Shown: piece after piece, positions 1 through 8,702 of the stretch
Layout of the letters: the number at the start of each line of letters is the position of its first letter
Numbering within the stretch: the first letter of the stretch is position 1
DNA from: Firmicutes bacterium HGW-Firmicutes-11
Lineage (GTDB): Bacteria; Bacillota; Clostridia; Peptostreptococcales; Anaerovoracaceae
Assembly (NCBI GenBank): GCA_002840285.1
Contig: PHAE01000007.1
Span: 1 to 64,000 of the forward strand
DNA length: 64,000 nt
Direction: 5' to 3'
Position numbers and translations under genes: made by a program
Notes under the pieces: generated by a model
What the model was told of the DNA's origin: nothing
Databases searched by the model: none
The model's input: the letters and a program-made list of their open reading frames with translations, nothing else

Positions 1-134
1 GTTTGTGTGTTGCAACTCTATTTTACCAAACGGCCTCGCCCATGTCCTTTCTATTTTTGGGCTCGAATTCTAATTTGCGAAACTAATTGTACATTATCTG
101 CATCTGCTGCGCATCTGCCGTCCTTGACCGCGTG

Positions 135-222
135 GCGCTCTGCGGACCGGCTCAGGAAAAGCGCTTGCGCGCTTTTCTGTTCCTCGCTGCCCTTTCGGGT
201 TCGAATCCCTCCGAGCGCGCCA
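135..222 (+). pseudogene. decayed tRNA-Arg-like remnant
   Basis: Positions 197-222 reproduce the T-loop, 3' acceptor strand and CCA of the tRNA-Arg at 255-331 with two differences in 26 bases, but on the opposite strand. GCGCTC at 135-140 can pair with GAGCGC at 213-218, giving a tRNA-sized span. The middle is not tRNA-like: the T stem keeps only three pairs, no D arm or anticodon stem folds, and 157-176 is instead a perfect 8-bp hairpin (AAAAGCGC/GCGCTTTT). I read it as a degenerate relative of tRNA-Arg rather than a working gene. Nothing else is recognisable in bases 1-134. Confidence 0.35.
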
Positions 223-223
223 C

Positions 224-247
224 AAAAAAACCCACCTTGCGGTGGGT
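224..247 (-). terminator. intrinsic terminator of tRNA-Arg
   Basis: ACCCACC (230-236) and GGTGGGT (241-247) form a 7-bp stem with a TTGC loop. Read on the minus strand, the stem is followed by a run of seven T (A residues at 224-230 on the plus strand). It lies eight bases beyond the tRNA CCA end. Confidence 0.85.
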
Positions 248-254
248 CGTTCTG

Positions 255-331
255 TGGCACGCCCGGAGGGATTCGAACCCCCGACCTACTGATTCGTAGT
301 CAGGCACTCTATCCAGCTGAGCTACGGGCGC
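255..331 (-). tRNA. tRNA-Arg (anticodon ACG)
   Basis: A 77-nt cloverleaf on the minus strand: acceptor GCGCCCG pairs with CGGGCGT (first pair G-U), the D arm contains AGCTCAG, and the T loop is TTCGAAT. The 7-nt anticodon loop CTACGAA puts ACG at positions 34-36, which after A-to-I editing reads CGN arginine codons. CCA is encoded. It has its own promoter and terminator, so it is a single-gene transcription unit. Confidence 0.95.
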
Positions 332-351
332 ATAAAATCGTGACAAGTGAT

Positions 352-380
352 ATTATACCCATGGGGGCATGGGATTGCAA
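352..380 (-). promoter_or_regulatory. promoter of tRNA-Arg
   Basis: On the minus strand there is a -35 box TTGCAA (375-380), a 17-base spacer and a perfect -10 box TATAAT (352-357). The -10 ends 20 bases before the mature tRNA 5' end, as expected for a tRNA promoter. Confidence 0.85.
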
Positions 381-415
381 CCCTTTTATCGTTCTGGCGG
401 GAAATAATTCGGATC

Positions 416-2680
416 TTAGAGTTTTTCCAGCACTCGTGCTAGAAAGAGTTCGATGATCGCGGGGTCAAATTGTGTTCCGGCGCCGAGTCGAAGCTCTTCT
501 GCCGCCTCTTCTTTGGTCAGTGTCCGCTTGTAGGTGCGTTCGGTTGTCATGGCGTCGAAGGCGTCGGCGATGCAGATGATCCTGGCCGGCACTGAGATTT
601 CTTCTTCCTTCAGGCCTTTCGGGTAGCCGGTTCCGTCCCATCGCTCCTGATGCTCCAGCACGTACTCGGCCATCTCCGCAAATTCGTTGACTGAGCTAAG
701 GATCCGGTATCCGATCTCGGAATGCCGTTTCATCTGTTCCCATTCTTCCTCGGTCAGCTTGTTTGTATTGTTTAAAATCGACTCGTCGATGCCTATTTTC
801 CCGATATCGTGCATGACGCCGGCGACACGAATCTGGTTCACATCGTCTGTGCCGTATCCCATGCTGTCGGCAATGGCTTCGGCTATTTCGCCGACCCGTT
901 TGGAATGGAGCATTTCCCGCTTGTTTTTTTCATGCAACGTTCCGAGGATCAGGTCGACGGTCCTGCTGCGCATACTTACGCTTTCAAAGAGTTTGTGACG
1001 ATACAGATGATCTTCGGTCAGCCGGAGCAGTTCCTTGATGTCTTGGCTCACACTTGTTTTCGTTTCGTACCCAAAGGACACCGACAGGGTGATCGGTCCG
1101 ATGCGATGGCTGTTCAATCCGCTTTTCAACCGCTGGACCAGGAGGGCCGCTTGCGTTTCGTTGGTCTTAGGAAGCAATATGACGAACTCATCGCCTCCCA
1201 GTCGGGCAACGATGTCATCCTCCCGACATTCTGTCGCGATGACCTCTGCGGTTTTGATCAACAGTTCGTCTCCGACTTCGTGACCAAAGGAATCGTTGAT
1301 CAGCTTCAGGCCGTTGACATCTCCCATGATGATGGTGATCGGCAAATTGCGTTCTGTGTCAAGTCTATCGATCTCTTCTTCAAAGAATCTTCGGTTATAC
1401 AATCCGGTGAGATGATCATGGTAGCTCAAGTACTCGATTTCATCGATTCTCTTCTGTTTTTCGGTGCTGTCGCTGAACACGATCACCGCTCCCGATATTT
1501 CGTTCTGGTCCAGCAAAATCGGAGCGGCACTATCTTCGATCGCCCGTTTGGTTCCGTCTGCTGAGACCAGAATCGCATGCTCATCCAGTTCGATCGTTCT
1601 CCCATAGGTCAGGATCTGGTCGAAAAAGCTCTCGCCGATTGGCTCCGCCTTCTCATTTTCAATGCGAAACACATGGTTGAGCGGTTTTCCTATCGCTTCC
1701 TGGTTGGACCATCCGGTGAGTTTTTCTGCCACCGGATTCAAAAATGTGACCTGTCCATTTTTGTCGCAGGCAATGACTCCATCTCCCACGGATTTCAACG
1801 TTGCTTCCAGTATTTTTGTTTCTTTGGCAAGTTTGAGTTCCATTTCCTTTCGCTCTGTGACGTCAAGAAAACTGACAAGACTGGCCCATATCTTTTGATT
1901 GCTGTCTTTCACCGGAGATCCATAGATTTCCAGATACCGTTTTGTTTTATCCGGCCGTATCACGACCATATCATCGATGTGGGACACCTCTCCATTCATG
2001 CCCCGAAGGATCGGCATCTCTTCCGGCGGGTAATGATCCTCACCGTTCATGCGATATGCCTGATAGACCTCACTCAGGTTCTGCTTTGTGGCTGATGGGA
2101 GGATGCCTTGCCCCAGGAGTTCTCTGGCTGCCACGTTTGCCAATATAGGGGTCCCCGAAGGGGCATCTACCATAAAAACGCCCACCGGCATGATGTCAAG
2201 GAGCGTGTTGAATAAATTGTTTTGACGCATTAACTCGTCGCGGCTCTGGACCAAAGCTTCTTCTGATTGAACCCGATCAGAGATATTTCGGGCAAAAGCC
2301 GTCGCGCCGATGATTCGATCGTCATCGTCCCGGATCGGATTGTAAAAGGTCTCATAATAGCTGATAGCCTTGTCCCCGTACTGTTGTACTGTGCTGTGGG
2401 AGATCCCCTGCATCGCCATATCGTAATTCATTTTTGCGTTTTTACGGTCAGATTCCGATGTGATACAGTCAAGTAGATTCATGCCCATCGCAACGTCTAT
2501 ACCATAGGCATATTTCATGGCTGCCTTATGGGCTTTGTTGAAATAGTAATAATCGTAGTCCGGATCGATTGCAAGGATGATCATGTCCCTTGGACTTTCG
2601 AGGCAGGAGTGTAAGAGAAGCTGAGATTTTTTCCAGTCGTGCTGTCGTAATTTGTTGCAATCTTCCATCGTTTTTCTCAC
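416..2680 (-). CDS. PAS-GGDEF-HD-GYP cyclic-di-GMP signalling protein
   Basis: A 754-residue protein with no predicted signal peptide or membrane segment. Three PAS-type sensor domains fill roughly residues 20-410. A GGDEF diguanylate cyclase domain follows (about 420-575), with an intact GGDEF motif and an REDD inhibitory-site motif five residues before it. The C-terminal HD-GYP phosphodiesterase (about 585-750) has HDIGK and HQERWDGTGYP. Both synthesis and breakdown of cyclic-di-GMP are therefore possible; which dominates cannot be told from sequence. The GTG start is chosen because AGGAAG lies eight bases upstream; an ATG four codons further in is the alternative. It stands alone, divergent from the gene at 2774. 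The PAS ligand is unknown. Confidence 0.93.
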   Translation of the reverse strand: MRKTMEDCNKLRQHDWKKSQLLLHSCLESPRDMIILAIDPDYDYYYFNKAHKAAMKYAYGIDVAMGMNLLDCITSESDRKNAKMNYDMAMQGISHSTVQQYGDKAISYYETFYNPIRDDDDRIIGATAFARNISDRVQSEEALVQSRDELMRQNNLFNTLLDIMPVGVFMVDAPSGTPILANVAARELLGQGILPSATKQNLSEVYQAYRMNGEDHYPPEEMPILRGMNGEVSHIDDMVVIRPDKTKRYLEIYGSPVKDSNQKIWASLVSFLDVTERKEMELKLAKETKILEATLKSVGDGVIACDKNGQVTFLNPVAEKLTGWSNQEAIGKPLNHVFRIENEKAEPIGESFFDQILTYGRTIELDEHAILVSADGTKRAIEDSAAPILLDQNEISGAVIVFSDSTEKQKRIDEIEYLSYHDHLTGLYNRRFFEEEIDRLDTERNLPITIIMGDVNGLKLINDSFGHEVGDELLIKTAEVIATECREDDIVARLGGDEFVILLPKTNETQAALLVQRLKSGLNSHRIGPITLSVSFGYETKTSVSQDIKELLRLTEDHLYRHKLFESVSMRSRTVDLILGTLHEKNKREMLHSKRVGEIAEAIADSMGYGTDDVNQIRVAGVMHDIGKIGIDESILNNTNKLTEEEWEQMKRHSEIGYRILSSVNEFAEMAEYVLEHQERWDGTGYPKGLKEEEISVPARIICIADAFDAMTTERTYKRTLTKEEAAEELRLGAGTQFDPAIIELFLARVLEKL

Positions 2681-2717
2681 CTGTTTGGCTTCCTACGCAA
2701 GAAGGATCGATATTTAT

Positions 2718-2753
2718 TTGATTCATTATATCATTGTTGTATAATGGTGTCAC
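2718..2753. promoter_or_regulatory. overlapping divergent promoters
   Basis: Plus strand: TTGATT (2718-2723), 16-base spacer, TATAAT (2740-2745), serving the gene at 2774. Minus strand: GTGACA (-35, 2748-2753), 17-base spacer, TATAAT (-10, 2725-2730), serving the GGDEF/HD-GYP gene. The two elements occupy the same 36 bp, so polymerase can probably bind for only one direction at a time. Confidence 0.7.
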
Positions 2754-2773
2754 ACAAAGAAAGGACATCGCAT

Positions 2774-3241
2774 ATGGATTTTATTAAAAAAACCGCCATC
2801 ATCGGCGGCGCAGTGGTTGGGGGAATCGTCGGCGGAACGATCTCCATTATCGGTCACGTGACAAAAATCAAGATTCTGGATGAATTGGGCGACAGCATCA
2901 TCGATTCAACGATACTGACAGGGCAGATCGCGGGACAGGCGGTGAGTGGCGCCACGGATATGGTCGTGGGTGGTGTTTCAAAGAAACCGAAGCGGCTTCG
3001 CCAGGGGCGCGACGATCTTCTCGGCGCCGGTGGCCGTGTCGTAAAAAACTACATCAACAATGCAAAGCTGGTCATCGAGAATAGCGGAGAAATCATCGAT
3101 GGCGTGAAACAGCGGGACGGCAAGAAGATAATGAACGGAGCCAAGACGATGGGGAAAATCGCTGCCGTCGGTTTCATCACCGTCGGCGCGATCAAGGTCA
3201 AGTCCTACAAGGAGGAAACGGATCAGAACAATTCCAACTGA
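2774..3241 (+). CDS. small glycine-rich hypothetical protein
   Basis: A 155-residue protein I do not recognise. The N-terminus has a glycine-spaced apolar stretch (AIIGGAVVGGIVGGTISII), which resembles a glycine-zipper membrane segment. A second apolar stretch (IAAVGFITVGAIKV) lies near the C-terminus, and the middle is basic and polar. The ATG at 2774 is preferred over an upstream in-frame start because AAAGGA sits about eight bases before it, and the earlier start would fall before the ribosome site. Its 3' end overlaps the convergent polC by 19 bp. A membrane-associated role is only a guess from composition. Confidence 0.75.
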   Translation: MDFIKKTAIIGGAVVGGIVGGTISIIGHVTKIKILDELGDSIIDSTILTGQIAGQAVSGATDMVVGGVSKKPKRLRQGRDDLLGAGGRVVKNYINNAKLVIENSGEIIDGVKQRDGKKIMNGAKTMGKIAAVGFITVGAIKVKSYKEETDQNNSN

Positions 3242-6200
3242 TCGGTTTCCGGCAGGTCAGAAAGCATCCCTGCCTGTCGCATGGTCTCTAATGCAGTCTT
3301 GTTCAGTTTGGTCCGGCACCGCAGGTCGTCAATGGAGAAAAATTCGCCTTTGCTTTGTTCCTCTGAGAGCTTCTTTGCGGCGTTTTCTCCGACGCCGTTG
3401 AGCGCCATAAAAGGAGGCCGAAGCTGGCCTTCTTCGATCTTAAACCGTGTCGCATCGGACTTGTGCCTGTCATAGGGCAAAAATCCAAACCCTCTTCCAT
3501 AGCATTCCAGCGCAACCTCAAGGACGATCAACTCGTCCTCTTCTTTTTGTGTCGTGCTTTTTCCCTTTTCTTCGATTTCCCGGATCCGCCGCTTCACGCC
3601 GTGGAATCCTTCCATGATGACGGTGCTGTTGAAGTCGGTGATTTTCATGGAAAAGAACGCTGCATAAAACGCCAGCGGGTGGTAGACCTTGTAATAGGCG
3701 ATCCGGTAGGACATCATGACGTAGGCCACCGCATGTGCTTTGGGAAACATGTACTGTATGCGGCGACAGGATTCGATGTACCAGTCGGCGACACCATTCT
3801 GGGACATGATCTTTGCTTCCTCGTCGGTGACACCCTTCCCTTTTCTGACGCTTTCCATGACCTTGAACGCTACCTTGGACGGTACGCCCTTCGCGATCAG
3901 GTCGTTCATGATGTCGTCTCGTGTGGAGATAGCCTCGGTGATCGTCGCTGTTCCGTTTCGAATCAACTCCTGGGCATTGTTGATCCACACATCGGTGCCG
4001 TGGGAAAACCCGGAGATCCGTATCAGGTCGGAAAAGCGGCTTGGCCGGATATCATCGAGCATTTGCCGGACAAACCGGGTTCCAAATTCCGGTATCCCAT
4101 AGGTTCCGTGGGTCCCAGGATAGTCTTGTACAACGATGTCCAGTCCCTTTGTGCCGACAAAGATCGTATCGACTTTGGGGTCTTTCAATGGAACGGACAA
4201 CGGATCGACGCCGGTCATATCCTGTAGAAGACGAATCATTGACGGCACGTCGTGGCCGAGAATGTCGAGCTTCAAGAGGTTTTCGTCGATGGAGTGGTAG
4301 TCGAAGTGGGTGGTTATGATGTCGGTGTCCATCGCATTCGCCGGATGCTGGACCGGACAGAACTCATAGATCTCGTGACCCCGGGGCACGATGATGATCC
4401 CTCCGGGATGCTGGCCTGTGGTTCTGCGCACTCCGGTGCAACCGCTGACCAGACGCTCGATCTCCCACTTGTTGACCTCAGTGCCTTTCTCCTCGTAGTA
4501 CTTTTTGACGAAGCCGAAGGCGGTGCGCTCTGCAATGGTTCCTATGGTTCCGGCACGGAAGACGTTCTCTCTTCCGAAGATCTCTTCTAGAAATTTATGG
4601 GCAGTCAATTGGTACTCGCCGGCGAAGTTCAGATCGATGTCCGGCTCCTTGTCTCCTTCAAATCCCAGAAAAACTTCGAAAGGAATGTGGAAGCCCTCCT
4701 TGCTGCAGTTGCTTCCACAGACCGGACACAGATAGTCCGGCAGGTCGACACCACAGTCGACCCCCGGGGATTCCGGAAAGTGAGAGTGACGGCAGGCAAG
4801 GTTTTCGCAGATGTAATGGGGCGGCAAGGGATTGACTTCGGTGATCCCCGCCATGGTCGCGGCAAGAGATGAGCCGACGGATCCTCTGGATCCGACCAGG
4901 TACCCGTCCTTGAGGGAACGCTCCACTAACAGCTCTGCAGATACGTACATGACAGCATAGCCGTTGCTTATGATCGATGACAGTTCCCGCTCCAGTCGCT
5001 TTGCGACGATCTCCGGCAACGGCTCGCCGTAAAGCGCTTTGGCATTGGCAAGACAGCGGGAGCGGAGCTTCTCATCTGCGTTTTCTATTTTGGGAGGAAA
5101 TCTGCCTTCCGGTACCGGAGAGATGCATTCGATCTGGTCGGCGATTTTGTTTGTGTTTTCGACGACGACTTCTTTTGCGGTGTTTTCACCTAAATACGCA
5201 AACTCGGAGAGCATTTCTTCTGTCGTGCGCAAAAATAGGCCTTCTCCGTTTTCCGCGTCCTTATACCCTTGTCCCGCCATGAGTATCCTGCGGTAGAGGC
5301 TTTCTTCGTTGCTGCCGTAATGAGCGTCGCAGGTGGCCACCACCGGCTTGCCTGTCTTCTCGCCCAGCGCTACGATCCTACGGTTGAATTCTCTGAGTTC
5401 TTCGTCATCCTTTGCTTTGCCGGCTTCGATGAGAAAGCGGTTGTTGATGATCGGTTGGATCTCGAGATAATCATAAAAATCGGCGATGGCAACCAGCTCT
5501 GACTCCGGAAGACCGGAGACGATTCCTTGAAACACTTCCCCCGCTTCGCAGGCAGAACCGATCAACAACCCCTCCCGATACTGGGTAAGCAACTGCTTTG
5601 GTATTCTAGGCTTGCGATAAAAATGTTCCAGATGGGACAGGGAAACGAGCCGGTACAGATTGGTCAGGCCGGTTCTGTTTTTTGCAAGAAGAATGATATG
5701 GTTGGATTTTTTACCTTTTTCGTCGGTCAGATATCCTTCCATTCCGTAAATGACTTTGAGGTCCAGCTTCTTCTTTTTTACATGGCGGGCGGCTTCCGGG
5801 AAGGACTGTACTACGCCGTGATCGGTGATTGCTATAGCCTTGTGTCCCCATCCGGCGACCGTATCCAGCATCTGGTTCACGTCGTTGAGCCCATCCATTG
5901 CGCTCATCTTGGTATGGGAATGAAGCTCTACCCGTTTTTTCGCCGAACCGTCCTGCCGACCGATGGCATCGACTCTTTGAATGTCTTTTGCCATCAACAC
6001 CGCAGCTGCCTCATAGGTGTCGTGATCCGCAAGGCCTTTGACCCGGATGCGGTTTCCTTCTCTGAGTTGATCTTCCAGCTCTTCCCACTTCGCTTCCGAC
6101 GTGAACAGCTTGATACAGGCGGAGTCGGTGAGATCTGTGATCAGTAGTGTCACCATTTTTTTATTGTTCTTCAGCGAGCGGGCTTCCTTGCGAAAGATGG

Positions 6201-6591
6201 TCCCTTCGATGACCGCCGTCTCTCCGGAGGCGACCATATCGGCGATGGAAACCACTGGTTCCTTTATAGCCTTCCCGAGAATCTGCTTTCCCGGCTTTCC
6301 CTGGGCGGATTCTTTTTGCAGAAGAGGTTTGAGTTCTCTTGCTTCCTCCGGCAGGTCCTCCAGAAAGAGGATCTCAAGGTCGATCGCGGAAACATCGGAA
6401 AACTCATGCAACAACTGGCTATTGATCTTGTCTTTGTCTTCGTTTGGGATGTGAAAATTGAGAAAGACCTCCAGTTTGAGGGTATGGCTTTCCTCTTCGA
6501 TGGCGGCCCTTCCGATGTGGAAACGATAGGATCCTCCGGGACGCTTTTCAATACGGTCCCAGTTTATGTTGTGTTCCAGTACTGCTCTCAC
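3223..6591 (-). CDS. polC: PolC-type DNA polymerase III alpha subunit lacking the exonuclease domain
   Basis: The replicative polymerase of low-GC Gram-positives, here 1122 residues against roughly 1430 usually. In order: a short N-terminal domain (1-90), an OB-like domain (about 115-210), and a PHP domain starting at VELHSH (221-226) with ITDHG (255-259) and CDAHY (421-425). Then come a zinc-binding region (C595, C600, C613, C622, C625) and the palm, with catalytic DID at 651-653. The C-terminus ends QLELF, a beta-clamp-binding motif. The DEDDh proofreading exonuclease normally inserted in the PHP domain is absent: GMEGYLTD (283-290) runs directly into NHIILLAKN (297-305). The frame is open and all polymerase motifs are present, so this is not a decayed gene. 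It starts with GTG, overlapping the ispG stop by 4 nt. Confidence 0.96.
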   Translation of the reverse strand: MRAVLEHNINWDRIEKRPGGSYRFHIGRAAIEEESHTLKLEVFLNFHIPNEDKDKINSQLLHEFSDVSAIDLEILFLEDLPEEARELKPLLQKESAQGKPGKQILGKAIKEPVVSIADMVASGETAVIEGTIFRKEARSLKNNKKMVTLLITDLTDSACIKLFTSEAKWEELEDQLREGNRIRVKGLADHDTYEAAAVLMAKDIQRVDAIGRQDGSAKKRVELHSHTKMSAMDGLNDVNQMLDTVAGWGHKAIAITDHGVVQSFPEAARHVKKKKLDLKVIYGMEGYLTDEKGKKSNHIILLAKNRTGLTNLYRLVSLSHLEHFYRKPRIPKQLLTQYREGLLIGSACEAGEVFQGIVSGLPESELVAIADFYDYLEIQPIINNRFLIEAGKAKDDEELREFNRRIVALGEKTGKPVVATCDAHYGSNEESLYRRILMAGQGYKDAENGEGLFLRTTEEMLSEFAYLGENTAKEVVVENTNKIADQIECISPVPEGRFPPKIENADEKLRSRCLANAKALYGEPLPEIVAKRLERELSSIISNGYAVMYVSAELLVERSLKDGYLVGSRGSVGSSLAATMAGITEVNPLPPHYICENLACRHSHFPESPGVDCGVDLPDYLCPVCGSNCSKEGFHIPFEVFLGFEGDKEPDIDLNFAGEYQLTAHKFLEEIFGRENVFRAGTIGTIAERTAFGFVKKYYEEKGTEVNKWEIERLVSGCTGVRRTTGQHPGGIIIVPRGHEIYEFCPVQHPANAMDTDIITTHFDYHSIDENLLKLDILGHDVPSMIRLLQDMTGVDPLSVPLKDPKVDTIFVGTKGLDIVVQDYPGTHGTYGIPEFGTRFVRQMLDDIRPSRFSDLIRISGFSHGTDVWINNAQELIRNGTATITEAISTRDDIMNDLIAKGVPSKVAFKVMESVRKGKGVTDEEAKIMSQNGVADWYIESCRRIQYMFPKAHAVAYVMMSYRIAYYKVYHPLAFYAAFFSMKITDFNSTVIMEGFHGVKRRIREIEEKGKSTTQKEEDELIVLEVALECYGRGFGFLPYDRHKSDATRFKIEEGQLRPPFMALNGVGENAAKKLSEEQSKGEFFSIDDLRCRTKLNKTALETMRQAGMLSDLPETDQLELF

Positions 6592-7682
6592 TTAGTAGTC
6601 GCTCCGTTTTCTTTCATATCATCTAAAAGTCGAAACAATGCTTCGGTCACTTCACCGGGAGAATACCGCCCGACGATCTCTCCCTTTTGAAACAACAGGC
6701 AGCGATCCTTGCCAAAAGCGATCCCTACATCGGCTTCTCTTGCTTCTCCCGGGCCGTTGACCTCGCAACCCATGACCGCAACGGTGATCGGCGGTTTGTC
6801 TTCTGCTTCCCAGCGTGGTTCCAATGCCAGGATCCGTTCTTCTACTTGTGCTGTGATCTCTTGAAGATCAACCCTGGTCCGTCCGCAGGTCGGGCAAGAT
6901 ATCAGATCGATCCTTTTTTTTCGAAGGCCGGCTGCTTGAAGGATCTCTTTGGCAAAGAGCACTTCTTCCACCGGGTCTCCTGTGAGGGATACCCGCATCG
7001 TATCGCCGATCCCCGCAAGAAGCAGCGCGCCGATCCCCACCGCGGACTTCACCTTTCCGCTTGTTATGGTTCCCGACTCGGTGATCCCGATGTGCAACGG
7101 GTACGGCATCTGCTCAGCGATGCAATTGTGAGCATCGAAATTCAGTTTGGCGTTGGAGCCCTTGATGGAGACAACTATGTTGTCAAACCCGGTTTCTTCC
7201 ACTTGTCGTATCGCATTCAAGGCGCTTTCTGCCAGGGCTTCCGCTGTCACACCGCCGTATTTCACTAATAGTTCGGTTTCAAGAGAACCGGAATTCACCC
7301 CGATCCGGACCGGGATCCCCCGCTCTTTGGCGGCAGCAAAAACGGCGCGGACCCGTTCGGGCGATCCGATGTTGCCGGGATTGATCCTGACTTTGTCCGC
7401 GCCGTTTTCGATGGCGGACAGGGCAAGACGATAGTCAAAGTGGATGTCCGCCACCAGGGGCAGATCCGACAGCTTCTTGATCTGCCCGAAGGCTGCCGCC
7501 GCTTCCACATCCGGGATGGCGCAGCGAACGATCTGACAGCCCGCCTCGGCAAGCCGCTTGATCTGATCCACAGTTGCTTTCACATTTCTCGTGTCGGTAT
7601 TGGTCATCGATTGGATGGAGACAGGAGCGCCGCCGCCGATGGCCACGTTGCCGCACTGCACCTGTTTTGTGTGTCTCCTCAT
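6588..7682 (-). CDS. ispG: 4-hydroxy-3-methylbut-2-enyl diphosphate synthase
   Basis: A 364-residue IspG/GcpE. It performs the reductive step making HMBPP in the MEP isoprenoid pathway with a [4Fe-4S] cluster. The cluster ligands are visible as SCPTCGR and GCEVNGPGE in the C-terminal third, and the N-terminal TIM-barrel begins IGGGAPVSIQSMT. The ATG at 7682 is chosen because GGAG lies seven bases upstream; a GTG two codons earlier is too close to that site. Dxr, another MEP enzyme, is encoded two genes upstream in the same run. It is translationally coupled to polC by a 4-nt overlap. Confidence 0.97.
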   Translation of the reverse strand: MRRHTKQVQCGNVAIGGGAPVSIQSMTNTDTRNVKATVDQIKRLAEAGCQIVRCAIPDVEAAAAFGQIKKLSDLPLVADIHFDYRLALSAIENGADKVRINPGNIGSPERVRAVFAAAKERGIPVRIGVNSGSLETELLVKYGGVTAEALAESALNAIRQVEETGFDNIVVSIKGSNAKLNFDAHNCIAEQMPYPLHIGITESGTITSGKVKSAVGIGALLLAGIGDTMRVSLTGDPVEEVLFAKEILQAAGLRKKRIDLISCPTCGRTRVDLQEITAQVEERILALEPRWEAEDKPPITVAVMGCEVNGPGEAREADVGIAFGKDRCLLFQKGEIVGRYSPGEVTEALFRLLDDMKENGATTK

Positions 7683-7697
7683 GATCACTCTCCTCTG

Positions 7698-8702
7698 TTA
7701 TACAAAGAAACGCCCGACATCCTGGATCACCAGATAGATCATCAATGCGAACAGCAAAAGAATGCCTCCGAAATGGATCTTTCCTTCCACTTCATCGCTG
7801 ATGGCTTTGCCGGTCACCTGCCGGATCAGAAGAAATAAAATTCTTCCTCCATCCAGCGCAGGGAAGGGCAGCATGTTTACGATCGCCAGGTTCAGGCTGA
7901 TCAATGCGGTCAAATTAGCGATGTAGAGCAATCCCAGCTTCGCCTGGTCACTGATCATGCTCACGATGCCGACAGGACCCACCAGATCTTGCATGGAGCC
8001 TTTTCCGGTAAACAACAAGCCAAGATAAGAGAGCATCTCCACCGTCCAGCGCCAGGTGCTGTCCACACCGGCGATCAGTGAGCGAAATACGTTATGTTCC
8101 CCTCTTGAGGTGACGCCGATGATGCGTCTTCCATCTTCTGCTTTAACCACACCGCTGGTCAGGACGAGCGTCTCTCCTGCCCTTTCCACTGTGATCTTGA
8201 TCGTATCTCCGGTACCGGACCCGATGGTCGACAACACTTCGTCCCACTCTCTTACCTGGGTCTGGTCGATTTGTACGATCCGGTCTCCGGGAAGCAAACC
8301 CGCCGCCTCCGCCGGAAATCCGGGGCTGACTTCGTCGATGATGTTGGTCGCGAGACCGGCGATCAAGGCCATAAGGGTAATGATCACAATAGTGGTCAGG
8401 ACGTTCATCACCGATCCGGCGATCACGACCAGGCCCTTTTGCCAGATGTTTTTGTAACCGAAGGAACGGGGATCTTCTGATTCCTCGTCTTCCCCTTCCA
8501 TTTTCACAAAGCCGCCGATGGGAAACAACCGTAGCGAATACTCTGTTTCACCTTTTCCAAAGCGAAGGATCACAGGACCCATCCCCAACGCAAATTGGTT
8601 GACACGGATCCCGACCGACTTGGCGGCGATGAAATGACCAAACTCATGAACAAAGATCAAGAGACAAAATATCAATACTGCGTAGATAAACGTTGTTCCC
8701 AC
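7698..8702 (-). CDS. rseP: RIP zinc metalloprotease (RseP/RasP)
   Basis: A 334-residue membrane site-2 protease that cuts transmembrane segments of anti-sigma factors, signal peptides or division proteins. HEFGH in the first transmembrane helix supplies the zinc-binding histidines and catalytic glutamate. A PDZ domain lies around residues 125-200, and the second active-site helix carries NMLPFPALDGG with the metal-binding aspartate. The GTG start shares one base with the dxr stop (TAGTG), indicating coupling. The place between dxr and ispG-polC is the classical Firmicutes order, although proS is missing here. Confidence 0.95.
   Translation of the reverse strand: MGTTFIYAVLIFCLLIFVHEFGHFIAAKSVGIRVNQFALGMGPVILRFGKGETEYSLRLFPIGGFVKMEGEDEESEDPRSFGYKNIWQKGLVVIAGSVMNVLTTIVIITLMALIAGLATNIIDEVSPGFPAEAAGLLPGDRIVQIDQTQVREWDEVLSTIGSGTGDTIKITVERAGETLVLTSGVVKAEDGRRIIGVTSRGEHNVFRSLIAGVDSTWRWTVEMLSYLGLLFTGKGSMQDLVGPVGIVSMISDQAKLGLLYIANLTALISLNLAIVNMLPFPALDGGRILFLLIRQVTGKAISDEVEGKIHFGGILLLFALMIYLVIQDVGRFFV

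Noticed and set aside
197-331. Integration attachment (att) pair at tRNA-Arg
   Set aside because: The repeats are inverted and separated only by the terminator; site-specific integration leaves direct repeats flanking an element, and no integrase is visible.
7-456. 150-codon open frame across the tRNA-Arg region on the plus strand
   Set aside because: It runs antisense through the tRNA, its terminator and promoter; the peptide is the usual artefact of tRNA antisense reading and has no ribosome site.
809-1564. 251-codon plus-strand frame inside the GGDEF/HD-GYP gene
   Set aside because: Opposite-strand shadow of a clearly conserved protein; no recognisable domain.
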